The position numbers were made by a program, and so were the translations under genes. A DNA stretch of 45,776 nucleotides from Bacteroidales bacterium (GTDB lineage: Bacteria; Bacteroidota; Bacteroidia; Bacteroidales; P3): positions 1 to 45,776 of the forward strand of contig CAAGNU010000173.1 in NCBI GenBank assembly GCA_900771365.1, given 5' to 3'. A model generated the notes under the pieces. It saw only the letters and a program-made list of their open reading frames with translations. It did no database searches and had not been told where the DNA came from. Each line of letters starts with the position of its first letter. The stretch's first letter is position 1. Below, piece after piece: positions 1 to 15,000 of the stretch.

Positions 1-31
1 CACAATAAGACAACTGTAAAACCACGATACA

Positions 32-3000
32 ATGCCTATATATATTCTGAACGGTAAGAACTACACGATTCCTGACAACCTTGCCGACAAGTTTGAGAAC
101 GAGAACCCTGGAGCCACGGTGAAGGTGATGGGTGGCGGTAATACTATTGACATTCCTGTGGCGAAGAAGCAGGAGTTCTTTGATGCCTTCAAGGATGCGG
201 CGTATCAGAGCGCTCAGCCAAGTACGGCTGCGCCTGGGTCTGCACAGCAGCAGGTGACGGAGGAGAAGCCAGATGCGGCCACTGAGCAGAAGCCTGTGGA
301 GCCGGCAGAACAGAAGGCTGACTCGCTGAGCCCATGGACTAAGCCAGGTGAGGCGGAGGCAAGATCATTGAGCCCGTGGGGCAAGGGTGCTGCGCTGGAC
401 AAGCAGCCTGAGGGCAAGAGGGCTGAGCGTCTGGATCCGAAGTATCAGCTGGATGAGAACGGCCAGCTTCGCCCGTTCACCCCGCTGGAGAGCGAGAAGG
501 TAATGGATGAGGAGGGCAACGTGACGTGGAAGCCTAAGATGGTGAAGGGCGAGGACGGCACGGACGTGTATCGTGACGTGTATGGCAGGGAGCATAACCC
601 GATGGAGGCTGACACCAGGGAGATGGTGGAGGAGAACACGCTGGAGACTTCGGACTACCATAACATGCAGTCGGCTACCAGGGAACAGGTGGCGAGCATG
701 AGTGCGGACATAGCTCAGCGCCTGAAACAAAGAGGCGAGGAGATTGATCAGAACATGGACAACAGCTTCATGGGGAACATGGTCAGAGGTGGCGGTATGG
801 CTGGAATGCCTGGATATGTTGCTTCGAACAATGGACGATTGACAGATCCGCAGTACAAGGCCCTGCAGACGGCACAGACTTCGCTGAAGGATGCACAGGC
901 TATCATTGACGAGGCTGACCATAACAAGCAGTCGGGCGACTTCGGTGCCTGGCTGGAGTCGTCGTTTGCTGGTGGTGCTGCGCGTGGCTTCGGTGAGAAG
1001 CTGTTTGATGCCCGCACGTGGGACATGGGACTGAGTGACGGCATTGCTGCCGGCACTATGCTTGATGCCCTGAAGCGTATGGAGAAGGGTGAGCAGATCA
1101 GCGAGGAGGAGCGCATGATGCTGGACGCGAAGGCCGTGGAGCTGGCTACGAATGCGTATTTCGGCTCGTATGTGGGCAGAGGCTACAAGGCTGGCGCTGT
1201 GACGGCTGAGTCGCTGCCGTTCATGCTGGAGATGTGTATCAACCCTGCAAGCGCTGCGGGCGAGACGGCACAGGCTATGCTGACCAGATATGCGTTGAAG
1301 CGCTTCGGTAAGAATGTGGTGAAGGATAATGCCAAGAAATACTTGACTGCAAAGGTGGCCACCAGACTGGTGGGTGACATTGCTGGCTCAGCTACAATGA
1401 CTGCTACGACTGGTTTGCCTCGAACACTGGCTGATGCGGAGCAGAGAATGGTCGGCAAAATTGAGTATGAGACTGATCCATGGACGAAGGAGAACTACTT
1501 TGGATTCAGGCATGATAACGAGGAGGACTTTGCGACGGCGTTTGCAAAGGCCTTCAAGGCTACCACGATCGAGAACTATTCGGAGATGGTGGGCGAGTAT
1601 TTCGCTCCAGCTGCGGAGATCGTAGGCAAGGGTGCCCGCTGGACCATGAACAAGATAGGCCTGGGTAAGGTCAACGAGATGATTAAGGATGTGGCCATGA
1701 GCGATGTGGCCAAGGCCGTTGGCGACTTTGAGAAGCACGCGAAGTGGAATGGTACCTTTGGTGAGTTCGCCGAGGAGCAGGTGGGCGGAATGATGAATGC
1801 CATTCTGGTAGGTGACCAGACGATGGGCGAGGTGTGGAGCAATGACAACATGATTGACACCTTCCTTGGCGTGTCGCTGATGGGTGGTGTGTTCAGTGCT
1901 GTGAAGACCATGGGCTACCGTACGCCTACGCATCGTGCCAGAAAGGAGATGATGGATGCTGACGTACGTGCCGCTGCCGTGATGGGTGACCCTGAGGCGT
2001 GGAGCGAGATAAAGAGCTCGCTGGACGGCACGGATGAGCAGAAGCAGGCTGTGCTGGCCGAGGTGGCTGATGCTGACATGCCTATGGCTCAGAAGCAGGC
2101 TATCTTTGACTATGCCCGCAAGGCCGAGGAGTATGCCGGCGTGATGCAGGGCACGGAGAAGCGTAGGGCAGAGGAGGAGAATGCTGCCCAGGTGGATGCA
2201 GAGGCCTCGTTTGATAATGGCTATAGCCTGGAGACTCCGCAGGAGCTGAACGATGCTAAGAACTGGTATGAGGCGATGCGTGAGAACGTATGGCAGGCGT
2301 TTAACGAAGGTTATGCTTACTATGATGTGCTGTATCATCTGGATGGCGGCAGCGAGAATGATGTGCAGGATCCTGTCGTATTCCTGTCGGCGCTGCATAG
2401 CGATGCCTCGTACACTGATGAGCAGAAGCAGACGGCGCTGGACTATCTGAATGCCAAGGCTACGTATGATGGCATGATACAGAGGGTGCGTGACGACATC
2501 GACTCGCAGATAGCTGTGAGCGATGCTGCCATTGACCAGCGTGTGTCGAGGAATGCTGACCAGGTGGGCTCGATAGTTCCTGCAACGATGAAGCAGGATG
2601 ACCGGCAGGTGTATGTGATAGACGGCACGGTGAAGATGCTTGACGATGGTACGATGGTGGACACACAGGGATCGTCGGAGAGCATCCTGGTGCGTGATGC
2701 AGAGACTGGCAAGCTGGAGTGGACGAGCCCGCATGACATACTGCGTGTGGATGAGCCGCTGAATGCCGAGCAGGAGAAGGAGGAGGCCCGAAAGAACATC
2801 CGCCAGAGCATTGCACAGCAGAAGGCGAACGAGATAGACGGCGTGCTGCCTTTTGCCGTAGGCGACAAGTATAATGTGCTGGCACAGGACGGCACGAATG
2901 CCGTGGCTCAGGTAATGGCTGACAATGGCGACGGTACGGTAACGGTGATGTGGAACAATGACCCATCGGCTACCGGCCCTGTGGCGAAGGATGAGCTTCA

Positions 3001-6000
3001 GCAGATGAGCGATGCAGAGAACGAGCAGCGCCTGGCCCAGCACGCGGAGCAGAAGAAGCAACAGCATGACGAGGAGAAGGCCGAGGAGGTGAAGAAGCCT
3101 GCACGTCACTATACGAGTGAGGATATTGTGGTGCTGCGCGATGCGGATGGCCTGCTTGTGCGCGGACAGATTACTAATGAGGCCAATGAAGACGGACTGA
3201 TTGGTGTATTGACTGAGCGCCCACTGAACGGACGCCCTAACAACATGCTTACCCAGGAGGAGCTGGATAACATGGTGGAGAGCGTGAATGGCGAGGTGGT
3301 GGAGAAGCCGGTGGAGGCTGACGCAGAGCGCCAGCGTCAGGACACGGAGACTGACGTACCTGCTGGAGAAGCAGCAGGTACGGTGGCTGAGCCTACAGCT
3401 GACGCTGTGGGAACCGTGGCACCCAGTGCGGACGCACAGGGAACTGTGGCTGAGCCTGCTGCAAGCGTGGAGCAGGAGCCTATGCCGATGAAGGGCGAGG
3501 GTGAGGATATGGAGCCTGACTTCGAGCAGACGACTCCAGAGCGTGGCTATAGCTATCTGTTCGGTGAGAGCGGTCTGGAGGAGAAGGATGCTGCGTCGTT
3601 AATGACCAACAACCTGACTGCTGCCAAGAAGGAGGCTGATAAGCTGAAGGCGAAGAAGCCGAAGATCGGAACGAGCATTGCCAAGTATAACAAGGACATG
3701 GCTGCATGGACGGATAAGGTGAAGGCCGCTGAAGCCAGGCAGACGTATTGGCAGCAGATGATGGATCTGCGTACGGCTGACAATGAACGCAGGCGTGAGG
3801 AGCAGCGTCTGGCTGATGCTTCGGCTCATGATGCCGCTGTGGCTGCCAATGCTGCGGAACAGCAGGAGATGGAGCGCAAGGCAGCTGAGCAGGCTGCAGT
3901 GGGCACAAACAATGTGGCTCCTGCTATCAGAGAGAAATGGGAGAAGGCCCAGAAGACGGAGGGCTCGGCAGACGAGGTGGTTCTGGCCAACGGCGAGAAG
4001 ATCACTGGCAAGTATGTGCTGGTGGAGAGCGATGCGCCTACGGCGAGCCATGATGCCGAAAAGGGCTTTGTGAAGTCGGAGGGTTTCCCAGTGGACGAGA
4101 ACGGCGGCAGCGTGAATGACCGCGACTATGAGCGTGACACTGACGCTCAGACACAGACACGTATCATTGCGGACAACTATGATAGCAGGGCTTTGCAGAG
4201 TCCTGTGGTGGTGTCGCAGGATGGTGTGGTGCTGTCGGGCAATGGCCGCACGATGGCGGGCAAGCTGGCAGCATCGCAGGGTACGGATAAGGCATACCTG
4301 GACTACTTGAAAGACCATGCATCCAAGTATGGCTTCACGGCTGAACAGGTGGCAGGTATGCAGCATCCGCGTGTGGTGTTTGTGGCAGACGGACAGCAGC
4401 CATATACGGCTGAGACGTTTGCGAAGTTCAACGCCCAGGAGATGAAGAGCCAGAGCAAGACAGAGCAGGCCGTGAAGCTGGGCAAGGTGGTGGATGATAA
4501 GCTGTATGGCAGAATCATCGACGCTATCAACGGCTATGATACGCTGGGTGACTTCTATGCAAGCAGCAGCGCGGTGGATGCCATGACTGAGCTACAGAAG
4601 GCTGGCGTGGTGTCGCAGGCGCAGTTTGCGGAGATGTTTGACGGTGAGAGTGTGAGCGCTGTGGGCAGGGAGCTGCTGGAGAACATGCTTATCGGCAAGG
4701 CATTTGAGAGCAATCCTGATGCACTGCGCGAGATCTCGGCCATGAAGGGTGTGCGCCAGGCTGTGATCAGCGCACTGTCGGAGATTACGAACAACGTGAA
4801 GCTTGGCGAAGACTTCTCGCTGGAGGATGAGCTGGCGGCTGCCATCGACCTCGTGTATAAGGCACGTAAGGAGGGCGGCTATAAGGAGGGTGACCGTGTG
4901 AGCGGCTTTGCATCGCAGGGTAACCTGGGCTTCCTGGGTGAGGAGGCTACGGTGGCCGACATCACCAATGTCACAGTGATGAAGCTGGCTGACGTAGTAA
5001 ACAGCGGAAAGCCTACGATGCTGCGCAACACACTGCGTAGCTATAACGCTATGGCATTTGACTCGGCTTCGGGCCAGCTGGACATCTTTGCCGGCCTGCC
5101 TACGAAGGATGAGATCATGAAGGATTCCATGGCTAACATCAACATCAATAACACAAACAATGGAACAGAAAAGAGACAAGAAGGACAACCAGCGGCAGGA
5201 GAAGCGCGCAATGCTGAAGCTGCACCTGCTGAACGAGGCGGTGAAGGACAACAGTCAGGATCAGGAAATGTACGACAGACTGATGAATGGCAAGGTGGTC
5301 TGGGAGAGACCGAAGGTGTAAGGTTTTCTGATGAAGTAGATGAAAACGGTAAGCGTTTTGTATTGAGTTCAGAAGGCGATATTGCATTTGGAACTATCAG
5401 TGAAGAAACTGGACTCACTCCGGCACCTATACAGCTCAGCGAGGGTATGATAACAGATCCGGCTACTAATGCTGGATATGGCCTTGTGCATATAGAGGCT
5501 CGTCATGGTAATCAGATTAGAAATGCAGGGTACAACTCTGTCGTTGAGTTTGTAGAGGAGGTCGCTAAGAACTACCAAAGAATCAAAGAGGCTAATGATC
5601 GAGATGGTCACAAGACCTATCTGTTGCAACTGACAGACAGGCACAATAACACTTTGATAGTTGAACTTGCTGGCGATGAAGCCTATTGGACAATTAACAC
5701 CGCAGGAATCTTTAAGGAATCCTACGGTGCAAGAAATAGAGAGGTGTATAACCGCCATACTACGGTTAATCAATCTACCGAAACTGATAGTCAGTCGCTC
5801 GATGAGAAACAAAGCGGTACTTCTGCATCGACCAGCATGCTCGAGACTACACCTCGTGATGAAACAATTGGGTCTGCCTCCGAAGTGCAGAATGGTGGCT
5901 CGGCATCCACCGGTGACGCTTCGCAGTCTGAGCCTAATGCCGATAATGGCTCTTCCTCGAACGGTACTGCGTCCAACGTTTCTGTCGGCAAAGATAGCGA

Positions 6001-9000
6001 TAATGCTGATAATGAACAAACTTCGGCTGATAATAATGCTAAAAAGGCTGATATTTCGAGTGAAACGGAAGGTGCAGATGGCAAAAATGCTATTGATACT
6101 GGCGTGCCTGGAGTGACGGCTGTCGGCGATGGAACGTACATCGTAGATGGTCGCAAGGAGTGTGAGATCTCATCTTACAAGGGTGTAAGTGGTGATATAT
6201 CGTACTATGCAAAGATGCCTGAGGGCATGGATAAGGTTGCGCTGAGTGTACTGAAGGATGCGAAGGACTGGGGCAAGGATGGCATCATGGTGTTTGCCAA
6301 CAGTCTGGATGCGATGCGTAACAAGCTGCGTAAGGTGTTTGCTGCCTGGGACAAGCAGCAGCCAAGTACGGCTGCTGCTGAAGCTGAGGAGAAGCAGACT
6401 CCTGTTGCTGCGGCTATTGCTTCGGCAGAGGCTGAGACGGAGCAGAACCCTACGGATGCGCAGAAGGAGGCTGGCAACTATAAGAAGGGACATGTGAAGG
6501 TGGATGGCTATGACATCACCATCGAGAACCCGAAGGGAAGCGTGCGCAGTGGCAAGGATGCAAGCGGTAAGGAGTGGAGCATCACGATGAACAATACTTA
6601 CGGCTACATTCGTGGCACGGAGGGCGTGGATGGCGACCATATCGACATCTTCCTGAGCGATAACCCTGAGCAGGGTAACGTGTATGTGGTGGACCAGGTG
6701 GACGCTGATGGCAACTTCGATGAGCATAAGGTGATGTATGGCTTCGGCTCGGCAGAGGAGGCACGCGACAACTATCTGGCCAACTACGAGAAGGGCTGGA
6801 AGATGGGCATAATCACTGAGGTGAGCAAGGAGGAGTTCAAGAAGTGGATCGAGAGCTCGCACCGTAAGACCAAGCCTTTCAGCGAGTATAAGGGCGTGAA
6901 GAAGGACGGTGGTCAGAACGAGAGCGCACAGGATGCTGAGGTGAAGAAGCCCGCAGAAGCACCGCTGGGAACGGGGTCAGAACCCAACGCGGACGCGCTG
7001 GAAACGGGGTCGGAGCGACCTACATGGAAGGATGCGGACACCAGCAGCGAGAACTACCAGGAGGCGTATGATGCGAGCTGGGACAACTGGCAGATGGAGG
7101 TGGAGGACAAGCGTCTTTCGCTGGATGATCTGCGTGTGCTGCTGGATGACCTGGAGAAGACTTCGCTTGATGACTATAACGAGACGAACAAGCCGTATGC
7201 TCAGGGCTATGCTGCTACGGATGCAGAGATTGCAGAGTCACAGCGTGCGGATATTGATGCGCTTCGTGCACTGATAAAGGAGACGGAGGAGCGTGAGGCT
7301 TCGCCTGAGTACCAGGAGAGGATGCGTAGGCAGGCTGAGCAGAAGGCGAAGTCGGAGAAGTTCAATGCTATCATGGATCGCCATGCGGAGAAGAATGACG
7401 TGAAGGCTGCTGCCAAGGAGATTGCAGAGGCTGAGGATCTGAGTGATGAGGATCTGACGAAGGCTGTGGATGCAGCAACCACTCATGTGGGTGACCATAA
7501 GGCTGCCATCGAGCACACGAAGCGCAAGGACGTGGGCTACTTCACCTACACCAAGGATGAGCAGAAGGCAAAGATTGATGGCTATAAGAAGCGTATCAAG
7601 TGGAACGAGTTTGCCATCAAGGCTATCAATGCAGCCATCGAGATCCGAAAGGAGAAGATGATGCAGTCAGAGGTGAAGGACAGTGACGTGGAGCGCTGGC
7701 TCGCTGAGGACAGAGAGCTTCGCCGTGTAAGGACTGATGGCAAGAACGTGGAATCGTTTGATGACTATATGCGACGTGTGGCTACTTCGGCAACTGACCG
7801 TGTGGCGAGCCGCGCGTATGTGTATGAGGTGTATGGTGATAATGTGCCTGAGGCTATCGAGGATGCTTATCCTTATGTACTGACGAAGGACAATGCTGCG
7901 GAGGTGGCCAGGGATCTGTTGTACCAGCAGTTTGATGAGGATGGCTGTCTGGCTATATTCAGAGGTATTCTGAAGGCGAAGAGCGAGGCTATCCTGCCGT
8001 TCTTGGATGAGCTGTATAAGATAAAGAAGGAGGCGGCTGATGCTGCTGAATCGCCATCGTTGCATGCACTTCGCGAGCATGTGAGGACGCTTGCTGAGGA
8101 AATGGATGTGAAGCTCCCAGAGAACTTCGACACTATGACTGAGGAACAGCTTCGGAATGCGCTGGATAGAGGTGAGGAGATGAAGAAGGGCAGGGAACGA
8201 CTTGCTGCTGCCAAGTATAAGGTTGGAGACAAGGTACGTGACACGAATGGCCATGAGCTGGAGGTGGTGCGCGTATATATTGTACGTGAGGAGCCTGTGA
8301 ACGGAGTTGTGGAGCATACGGTGTACTATGACCTGAAGGAGGGCAAGAAGAAGCCTTTTGCACAGCCTGAGCGCAACCTGGACATGTGGCAGGAGATGAA
8401 CGAGCAGCGTGCGGAGGCTGACGCAAAGCGCCAGCGCCAGAACACGGAGGAAACGGTGGATGATCCTGCTGAGCCTGCAGCGGACGCTACAGGAACGGGA
8501 GCTGAGTCTGCTGAACCTGCTGGAGAAGCAGCAGGAACGGAGGCGGAACCTGCAGCGGACGCTGTAGGAACTGTGGCTGAACCTACAGGAGAAACTGTAG
8601 GAACGGAGGCTGATGGCACTACTGGCAAGCAGCAGAGGAAGCGTAAGGTAAAGCAGAAGGAAGACATTGAGGACGTAGGCGAGAAGATTGCAGGCGCCCG
8701 CAAGGATATGAAGCTGGAGATCGCCAAGAGTATTGACGATGCTACGGTACAGAGCCTGATTGAGCTGGCTTTCTCGAAGGCATATAAGAAGCCTAATCTG
8801 GCGAAGGCCGTGGAGAGCGGTGCGCTGAGGGAGAAGGATGCGACGTTCTATTACGCGTGGTTCAATACTACCATCAACCAGACGAAGCCCAAGCTGACAC
8901 AACGTGACAGCAGGATGAAGAAGTGGCGTGCTGACTATGTGACACCTGTAGAGCGCTGGGCACAGAGCACGTACGAAAGACTTCAGTTCCTGAAGGAGTT

Positions 9001-12000
9001 TGTGGAGGCTGACGAGGAGAAGCGTGACGAGATGATTGAGCGCGTACTGTCTGACAAGTATCTGAATGTAGATGCTGACAAGCGTGAGATCGCAAGGATC
9101 CAATCGCTGAACCCTCACCTTCCTGCTGATACATGGGGTGAGTGCTGGACTCCGAACCCTATGGTAATAACATACGAGGTGATGGAGAGACTGGGCTATA
9201 AGGTGGGCGACAAGCTGGATATTCCGTTTGGTATGTTGCAGCCGAACAGCCATTTCACATCTTATTCGCTCACGAACGCGAAGGGTGACAGGCCTTATGA
9301 CGCTACGGTGCTGTCGCTGGAAGATGGCATCAACCGCATTGTGTCGATGGCTAAGCTGAAGCGTGGTGACGGCGACATCAAGCATCCGTTGAGCTCGTTC
9401 AGGTTCATACCTACGAAGAAGGACTATCGGGACTCGGGCCGATATAGTGTGACCTGGGGAGGATGGAGCAGCCATAACTCACGTGAGTTTGATACGAAGG
9501 AGGAGGCAGAGGCTTTTGCCGCCAAGAAGAAGGATGCGATCATAATGCCTATACGCGAGATCAGCCGCCGCTATGGCTATCAGCTGAACTGGCGTAACCC
9601 TATCAATGGCGATGTGAAGGTGGTGAGCCGTATGGAGTTTGACACGGCAGAGGATGCTGCGGCCTATCTGGATGAGAACTATGAGGCCATGAACGATGCT
9701 GTGAACGAGATGAACAGCAAGGAGAACGGCGGCAAGAAACGTGAGCTTGCCGCCAGTGACCTGGTGACCATCAACCATACGAGGACGGATGGCAAGTGGT
9801 CGTATGGTGTGTTTGTGCCTGCAAAGTATGGACTGAGCAGCGGACTGAATGCTGGCAAGGACTACCTGCTGAAGGACGGCTTCGAGACCCGAGACGAGGC
9901 TATGGCATACGCTGAGTCGATGAAGGAGGATCTGCTGAAGGCTTACAACGAATATAAGCAGAAGCAGAAGGCGTTTGTGTACTTTGACACCGGTGAGAAC
10001 TCGCGCATGGGCGAGGACTACAGAGGTGGTGCTGATGTTACGGCTGAGGACTTCATGAATGCGTTTGGCTTCAGAGGCGTTCAGTTCGGCAACTGGACTA
10101 ATCAGGCAGACAGACAGATGGCCGTGAACCAGGCGTACGATGCGTTTATGGATCTGGCTAAGCTGATCGGCGTTTCGCCCAGGGCTTTGTCGCTGAATGG
10201 CGAGCTTGGTATTGCTTTCGGCGCTCGTGGTAATGGTGGTGCACTGGCACATTATGAGCCGAATGAGGTGGTGATCAACCTGACAAAGACGAAGGGAGCA
10301 GGCAGCCTTGCACATGAATGGTGGCATGCGCTGGACAACTATCTGTCGAGAAAGTCGGGTGTACCGATGGGCATGGTGACGGACAGCAAGACGATTGCTT
10401 TACGCGACGAGCTGCGCACTGCCTTCAACCGTCTGATTGATGAGGTCAGCAACAGTGACTACTATAGGCGTAGTGTGGCCAAGGGCGAGTATTGGGGCAG
10501 GATGCACGAGGTGACTGCAAGACTTCTGGCTGAGTGGGTGGACAGGTCGCTGAAGAAGAATGGCGAGCTGAACACGTTCCTGGCCCGTGGTGTGAACTCG
10601 GACAGATGGGTGAACATGACGTATGCCTTCTATAGATGGCAGAGAGAGAAGGATGGCAGCAAGGAGAAGATGCTGACCCGTGAGGAATGGGCAGAGACAC
10701 CTGAGGCGCTGAATGGCTTCCCTTATCCATCGGACAAGGAGGTGGAGCAGTTTGGCGATGCCATGCGTAACATCTTTGACGTGATAGACGAGCGTGAGCA
10801 TGATGGCCACAGCGAGCTGTTCCAGATTGCTGCGGGTGAGCCATACACTGACAACCGCACTGCTGCCCAGATGATGGCTACGCAGGCTGTGCTGAACTCG
10901 CTGAGCGGTAACACTGGCATCGGCGTGGTGATGGAGAGTCAGGAAGAGGGGCAGCGCGTGGCTGGTATGGACGATGCTGGCGCTGAACTGATGGCTGTAG
11001 AAGCTGTAAAGGATGAAACGCTGGATTACTTTAGAAAGTCTGTATCTGGAGATATAACAGGTAAGCCTATGCCGATAGGCAAATTAACTCCTGCAGGAAG
11101 GGAATACTTGATGCGTCTTTCTGGAATTGACATGAAGGAAGATGTGGATTTTGTTCTCAACCCAAGCGACATGACCCATATCTACAATGAACACTATGGA
11201 GAGAATGAAAAGGATCCTGGTAATAATAATCCATTGAACGATGAAGATATTAGAAACATCGTAGATATTATTGAGAACCCTGACGAAGTCGTATTTTTCA
11301 TTGACTTGAAACACGACAACAGAAAGACATTCATTTTCTTTAAGGAAACAGAAGTAGATGGTGTGTACAATCTGGCAGAAGTGTATGGCGATAGAAAAGG
11401 TAATCTTACGGCAAAGTCTTTATACAAAACAAAGAAAGGTATCTCACAGCGTGAAGATGAGCTAATAAACTCCCCACACACAACGTCCGTAACGACTGGA
11501 GCATCCCTTTCTTTCGGTGCAAAGATACCACAATTATTTGAATTGCCAAAACTTTCTGAGGGAAATCAGCCAAATACGGCTGAATTTATGAAGGTTTGGC
11601 ATGGCAGTGCAGCAATTTTCGACCATTTCGATGGTGCTTTCATGGGTACAGGCGAAGGCTCGAATGTATATGGCGCAGGTCATTATGTATCACAGGAGAA
11701 GGGTATCGGCGAGTCGTATGCCTCGATAGTGGCCACGGGCAAGTATGATGTACTGCTGGACGGCAAGCCAGTGGAACGAGGCCAGGCGCAGTACCTGGAC
11801 TATGTGCTCGGAGAGCTGAAGCGTTTCGGCTATAGCATTGAGGATGCAGCCAGCGGTCTGGAATGGTACTATGAGACTGATGCGCCCGTATCGAACAGTG
11901 ACAGCGCTGAAAAGCGCCAGGCTCGCAAGGCCGTGGAACTGCTGAGAAGCGGCAGTATCAAGGTGGAGAAAAGTACCAGACATCTGTATGAGGTGGAGAT

Positions 12001-15000
12001 ACCTGAGGACAACGGCAAGAACTACATCGACTGGAATAATCGAATGACTCCAGATCAGATGCGTGTCATTGCGTCTGCTATAGCAGAGAGAAGAAACTCT
12101 CACTTCGACTACCCTATGAACGATAAGGAGCTTGGCGCGTACAAAGAAGATGTTCTTAAAGAGATACAGAGAGAGGCTTTTAATGGCTCTTGTCTGAATA
12201 GCTTCTTGCAGAACAAGATGGCTATGGGTAATAAGGCGCAGTCGCAATTCTTAGCCGAACTCGGCTTTGTAGGAAACAAGGTGCCAACGTACAACCGTCA
12301 TGAGGGTGATAAGTCGAAGTGGAACTATGTGCTGTTCCGTGACGATGATCTGACGATTAAGGACAGGGTGGACTTCATGAAGCGAGGCACTGGCACTGTG
12401 TATGGCTGGAGTGAGGGTAACCGCATACATCTGACACCTGAGGGCATCAACCCGAATACCCCTATCCATGAGTACACCCATCTGTGGGCAAAGGCTGTGA
12501 TGCAGCGTAACCCTGAGCTGTGGGCCAATGTGAAGGAGCTGCTGAAGGGTACGCCTATCTGGGATGAGGTGGTGAACGACCCTGCGTATGATGGGCTGAC
12601 CAGTGAGGATGCTATCGCCAGTGAGGCACTGTCGAGACTGAGCGGACGTAAGAACGCTGCCAAGATGGTGCAGATGGCACAGCAGATGCTGGACGAGGCC
12701 AAGGACAAGGGTGTGATGGCAGAGGCCAACGCTCATAACCTGGTGCTGCGGATGAAGCAGGCACTGGAGAAGTTCTGGCGCTGGGTAGGTACGAACCTCT
12801 TTGATATGAAGAAATTCAAGAATATCGACGAGGTGACTGACCGTGTACTGTTTGACCTGCTGAACAAGACTGACCTCGGCCTGGATGAGAACGGCGATGC
12901 TGCGCCTGAGTTCTCGAGGGTGACTGACCAGGCCAAGATTGACGAGCTGGAAGGCGGCAGAAAGATCAAGGTGTATCGTGCGATGCAGCTGATCGACGGC
13001 CAGCTGTACCCACCTATGGCAGCGATGAGCGACAGCAAGACGTTTGTGCAGCCATCGGAGCTCGGCAAGTGGGAACAGGCTGACGAGAAGATCGACAATG
13101 CCATCTGGAAGAAGAACAAGAAAGGCGAGCTGACTGCATACTTCCGCCTGAGAAAGGGCAACGGCAAGTATGTGGATGCTGCCTACAATCCTTACTTCCA
13201 TACTTCGCCAACACCACTGAATGACCAGTTCAGTGAGGCACAGTCGCGCCCTAACCTTGTGACCGTGGAGATGGAGATACCTGAGAGCGAGCTGACGAGC
13301 GGCTATAAGGCATACGGAGCGAAGGATGCCGTGGGTAAGCTGGAGTGGAAGGCTGGAATCATACAGGGGCAGCTGACTGGCACGAGAACTGTGATGCTGT
13401 CGCGCTATGCGAAGCCTGTACGTATCGTGTCGGACGCTGAGGTGGCTGACGTGATAGTGGACATGTTTGGCGGTAAGAAGATCGTGATGCCGTCGAACGT
13501 GGTGACTCCAAGCCTGCGTGAGGAGCTGGAGAAGCTGGGTGTGCCTTTTGTCGAGACGAACAACCAGGGCCACCTGATTGATGGCGAGCACGAGGGAGAA
13601 CACTATTCGAAGGTGTATGGGGATAACCGCGACGCAAAGCGTGGCGGCCAGGACACAAATAACAGCGACGCAGAGCGTGGCGGCCAGGACACAGAGCTTG
13701 AGGAGGTCAATGATAAGTTCAATGCTATGCTGTCGTCATTCAGTCTGGAAAATGCAGACCGTATGGTTTTCGACCTCGGCGATCCTTCTGAGATACTGAA
13801 GGGTGCCGGCATTGCTGATAAGCGGATGAAGCTGTATGGAAACAAGATAGCAAAGAAGCTGAGAAAGCACGGTTTCAGTGTGGATGACCTTCGGGACCTT
13901 CCACTGGCCATGTCGAAGCCTATTGCAGTATTTGACAACTACAGCAAGGATGGAAACAGGTCGGTGCTTACGGAGCTGAAGACCAAAGATGGCAATGTGC
14001 TTGTGGCCGTTGATCTGGGCAAGGGTGGAGATATTGACTTCAATATCATATCTACTGTATTCGGAAAAAATCCAGACAGCGTAGAGAACTGGCTTGAGAA
14101 GGGTCTTGCTACCTATATAGACAATGAAAAAGTCCGGGATTATCTGCACCTCGCCGCACCAATCGCGGCAGCCTCAGACAATACGGGACTTTCTTCGGGT
14201 GCAAAGATACAGCCAAATAATGAATTAAACAAACTTTTGGGCGAAAAACTTTATATTCGTACCGAAAATTTCAAGAATTGGTTCGGAGATTGGCAGAAAG
14301 AGCCGAAATCGGCATCGAAGGTGGTGGATGAGAACGGTGAGCCGCTGGTAGTATATCATGGCACACAGCACATGGAGTTCTACTTCAAGGACGGCCACCC
14401 ATATACCCGTTGGACGGAGCCATTCTACACATTCAAGGAGGGTAAGGGTTTCTTTACGGACGATGAGGATGCTGCCAAGACGTTTGCCCGTGGGCGCCAG
14501 GGACTGTATGCCTGCTATCTGAACATGCGCAATCCGTTTGAGTTTGACTGCAAGGGCATGAGCTGGGACGAGCTGAATGGCTATGATAACCCTGACGGTT
14601 ACACGATGGTCACTACAGACTACATTGTGCGTGATGTCAAGAGCCGGTTCCCTGAGTATGACGGTGTGATATTCAGAAATGTGGGCGGTGAGAATAATGG
14701 ATCCATCAAGCATACCATTGATGACTATGTACCGTTCAAGCCAGAGCAGATCAAGTCTGCGACGGATAACAACGGCGAGTTTGACGGCAGCAATACGGAC
14801 ATCCGCTTCAGGGAGAAGACGGAGTTTGACGAGGGCCAGGTGATGAAGGTGACGATGACCAATGCGGGCGAGTATGACCCTTACAATGCCATGTTCTTTG
14901 CAGATACGGAGGACAGTCTGTATCGTGGACGCGAGTATATGGTTGAGGGACTGACAACGGCACACCCGTCGAAGGCTGAGCTGCTGAACGCCTTCAGAGA

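Noticed and set aside
3313..8611. Repeat arrays as CRISPR
   Set aside because: Units are adjacent with no spacers, the arms differ from copy to copy, and the arrays lie within open reading frames; no cas gene is present.
11519..14212. CAAAGATA sequences at about 11519 and 14203 as minus-strand promoters
   Set aside because: They encode the repeated Gly-Ala-Lys-Ile junction motif in the giant protein and have no gene downstream on the minus strand.
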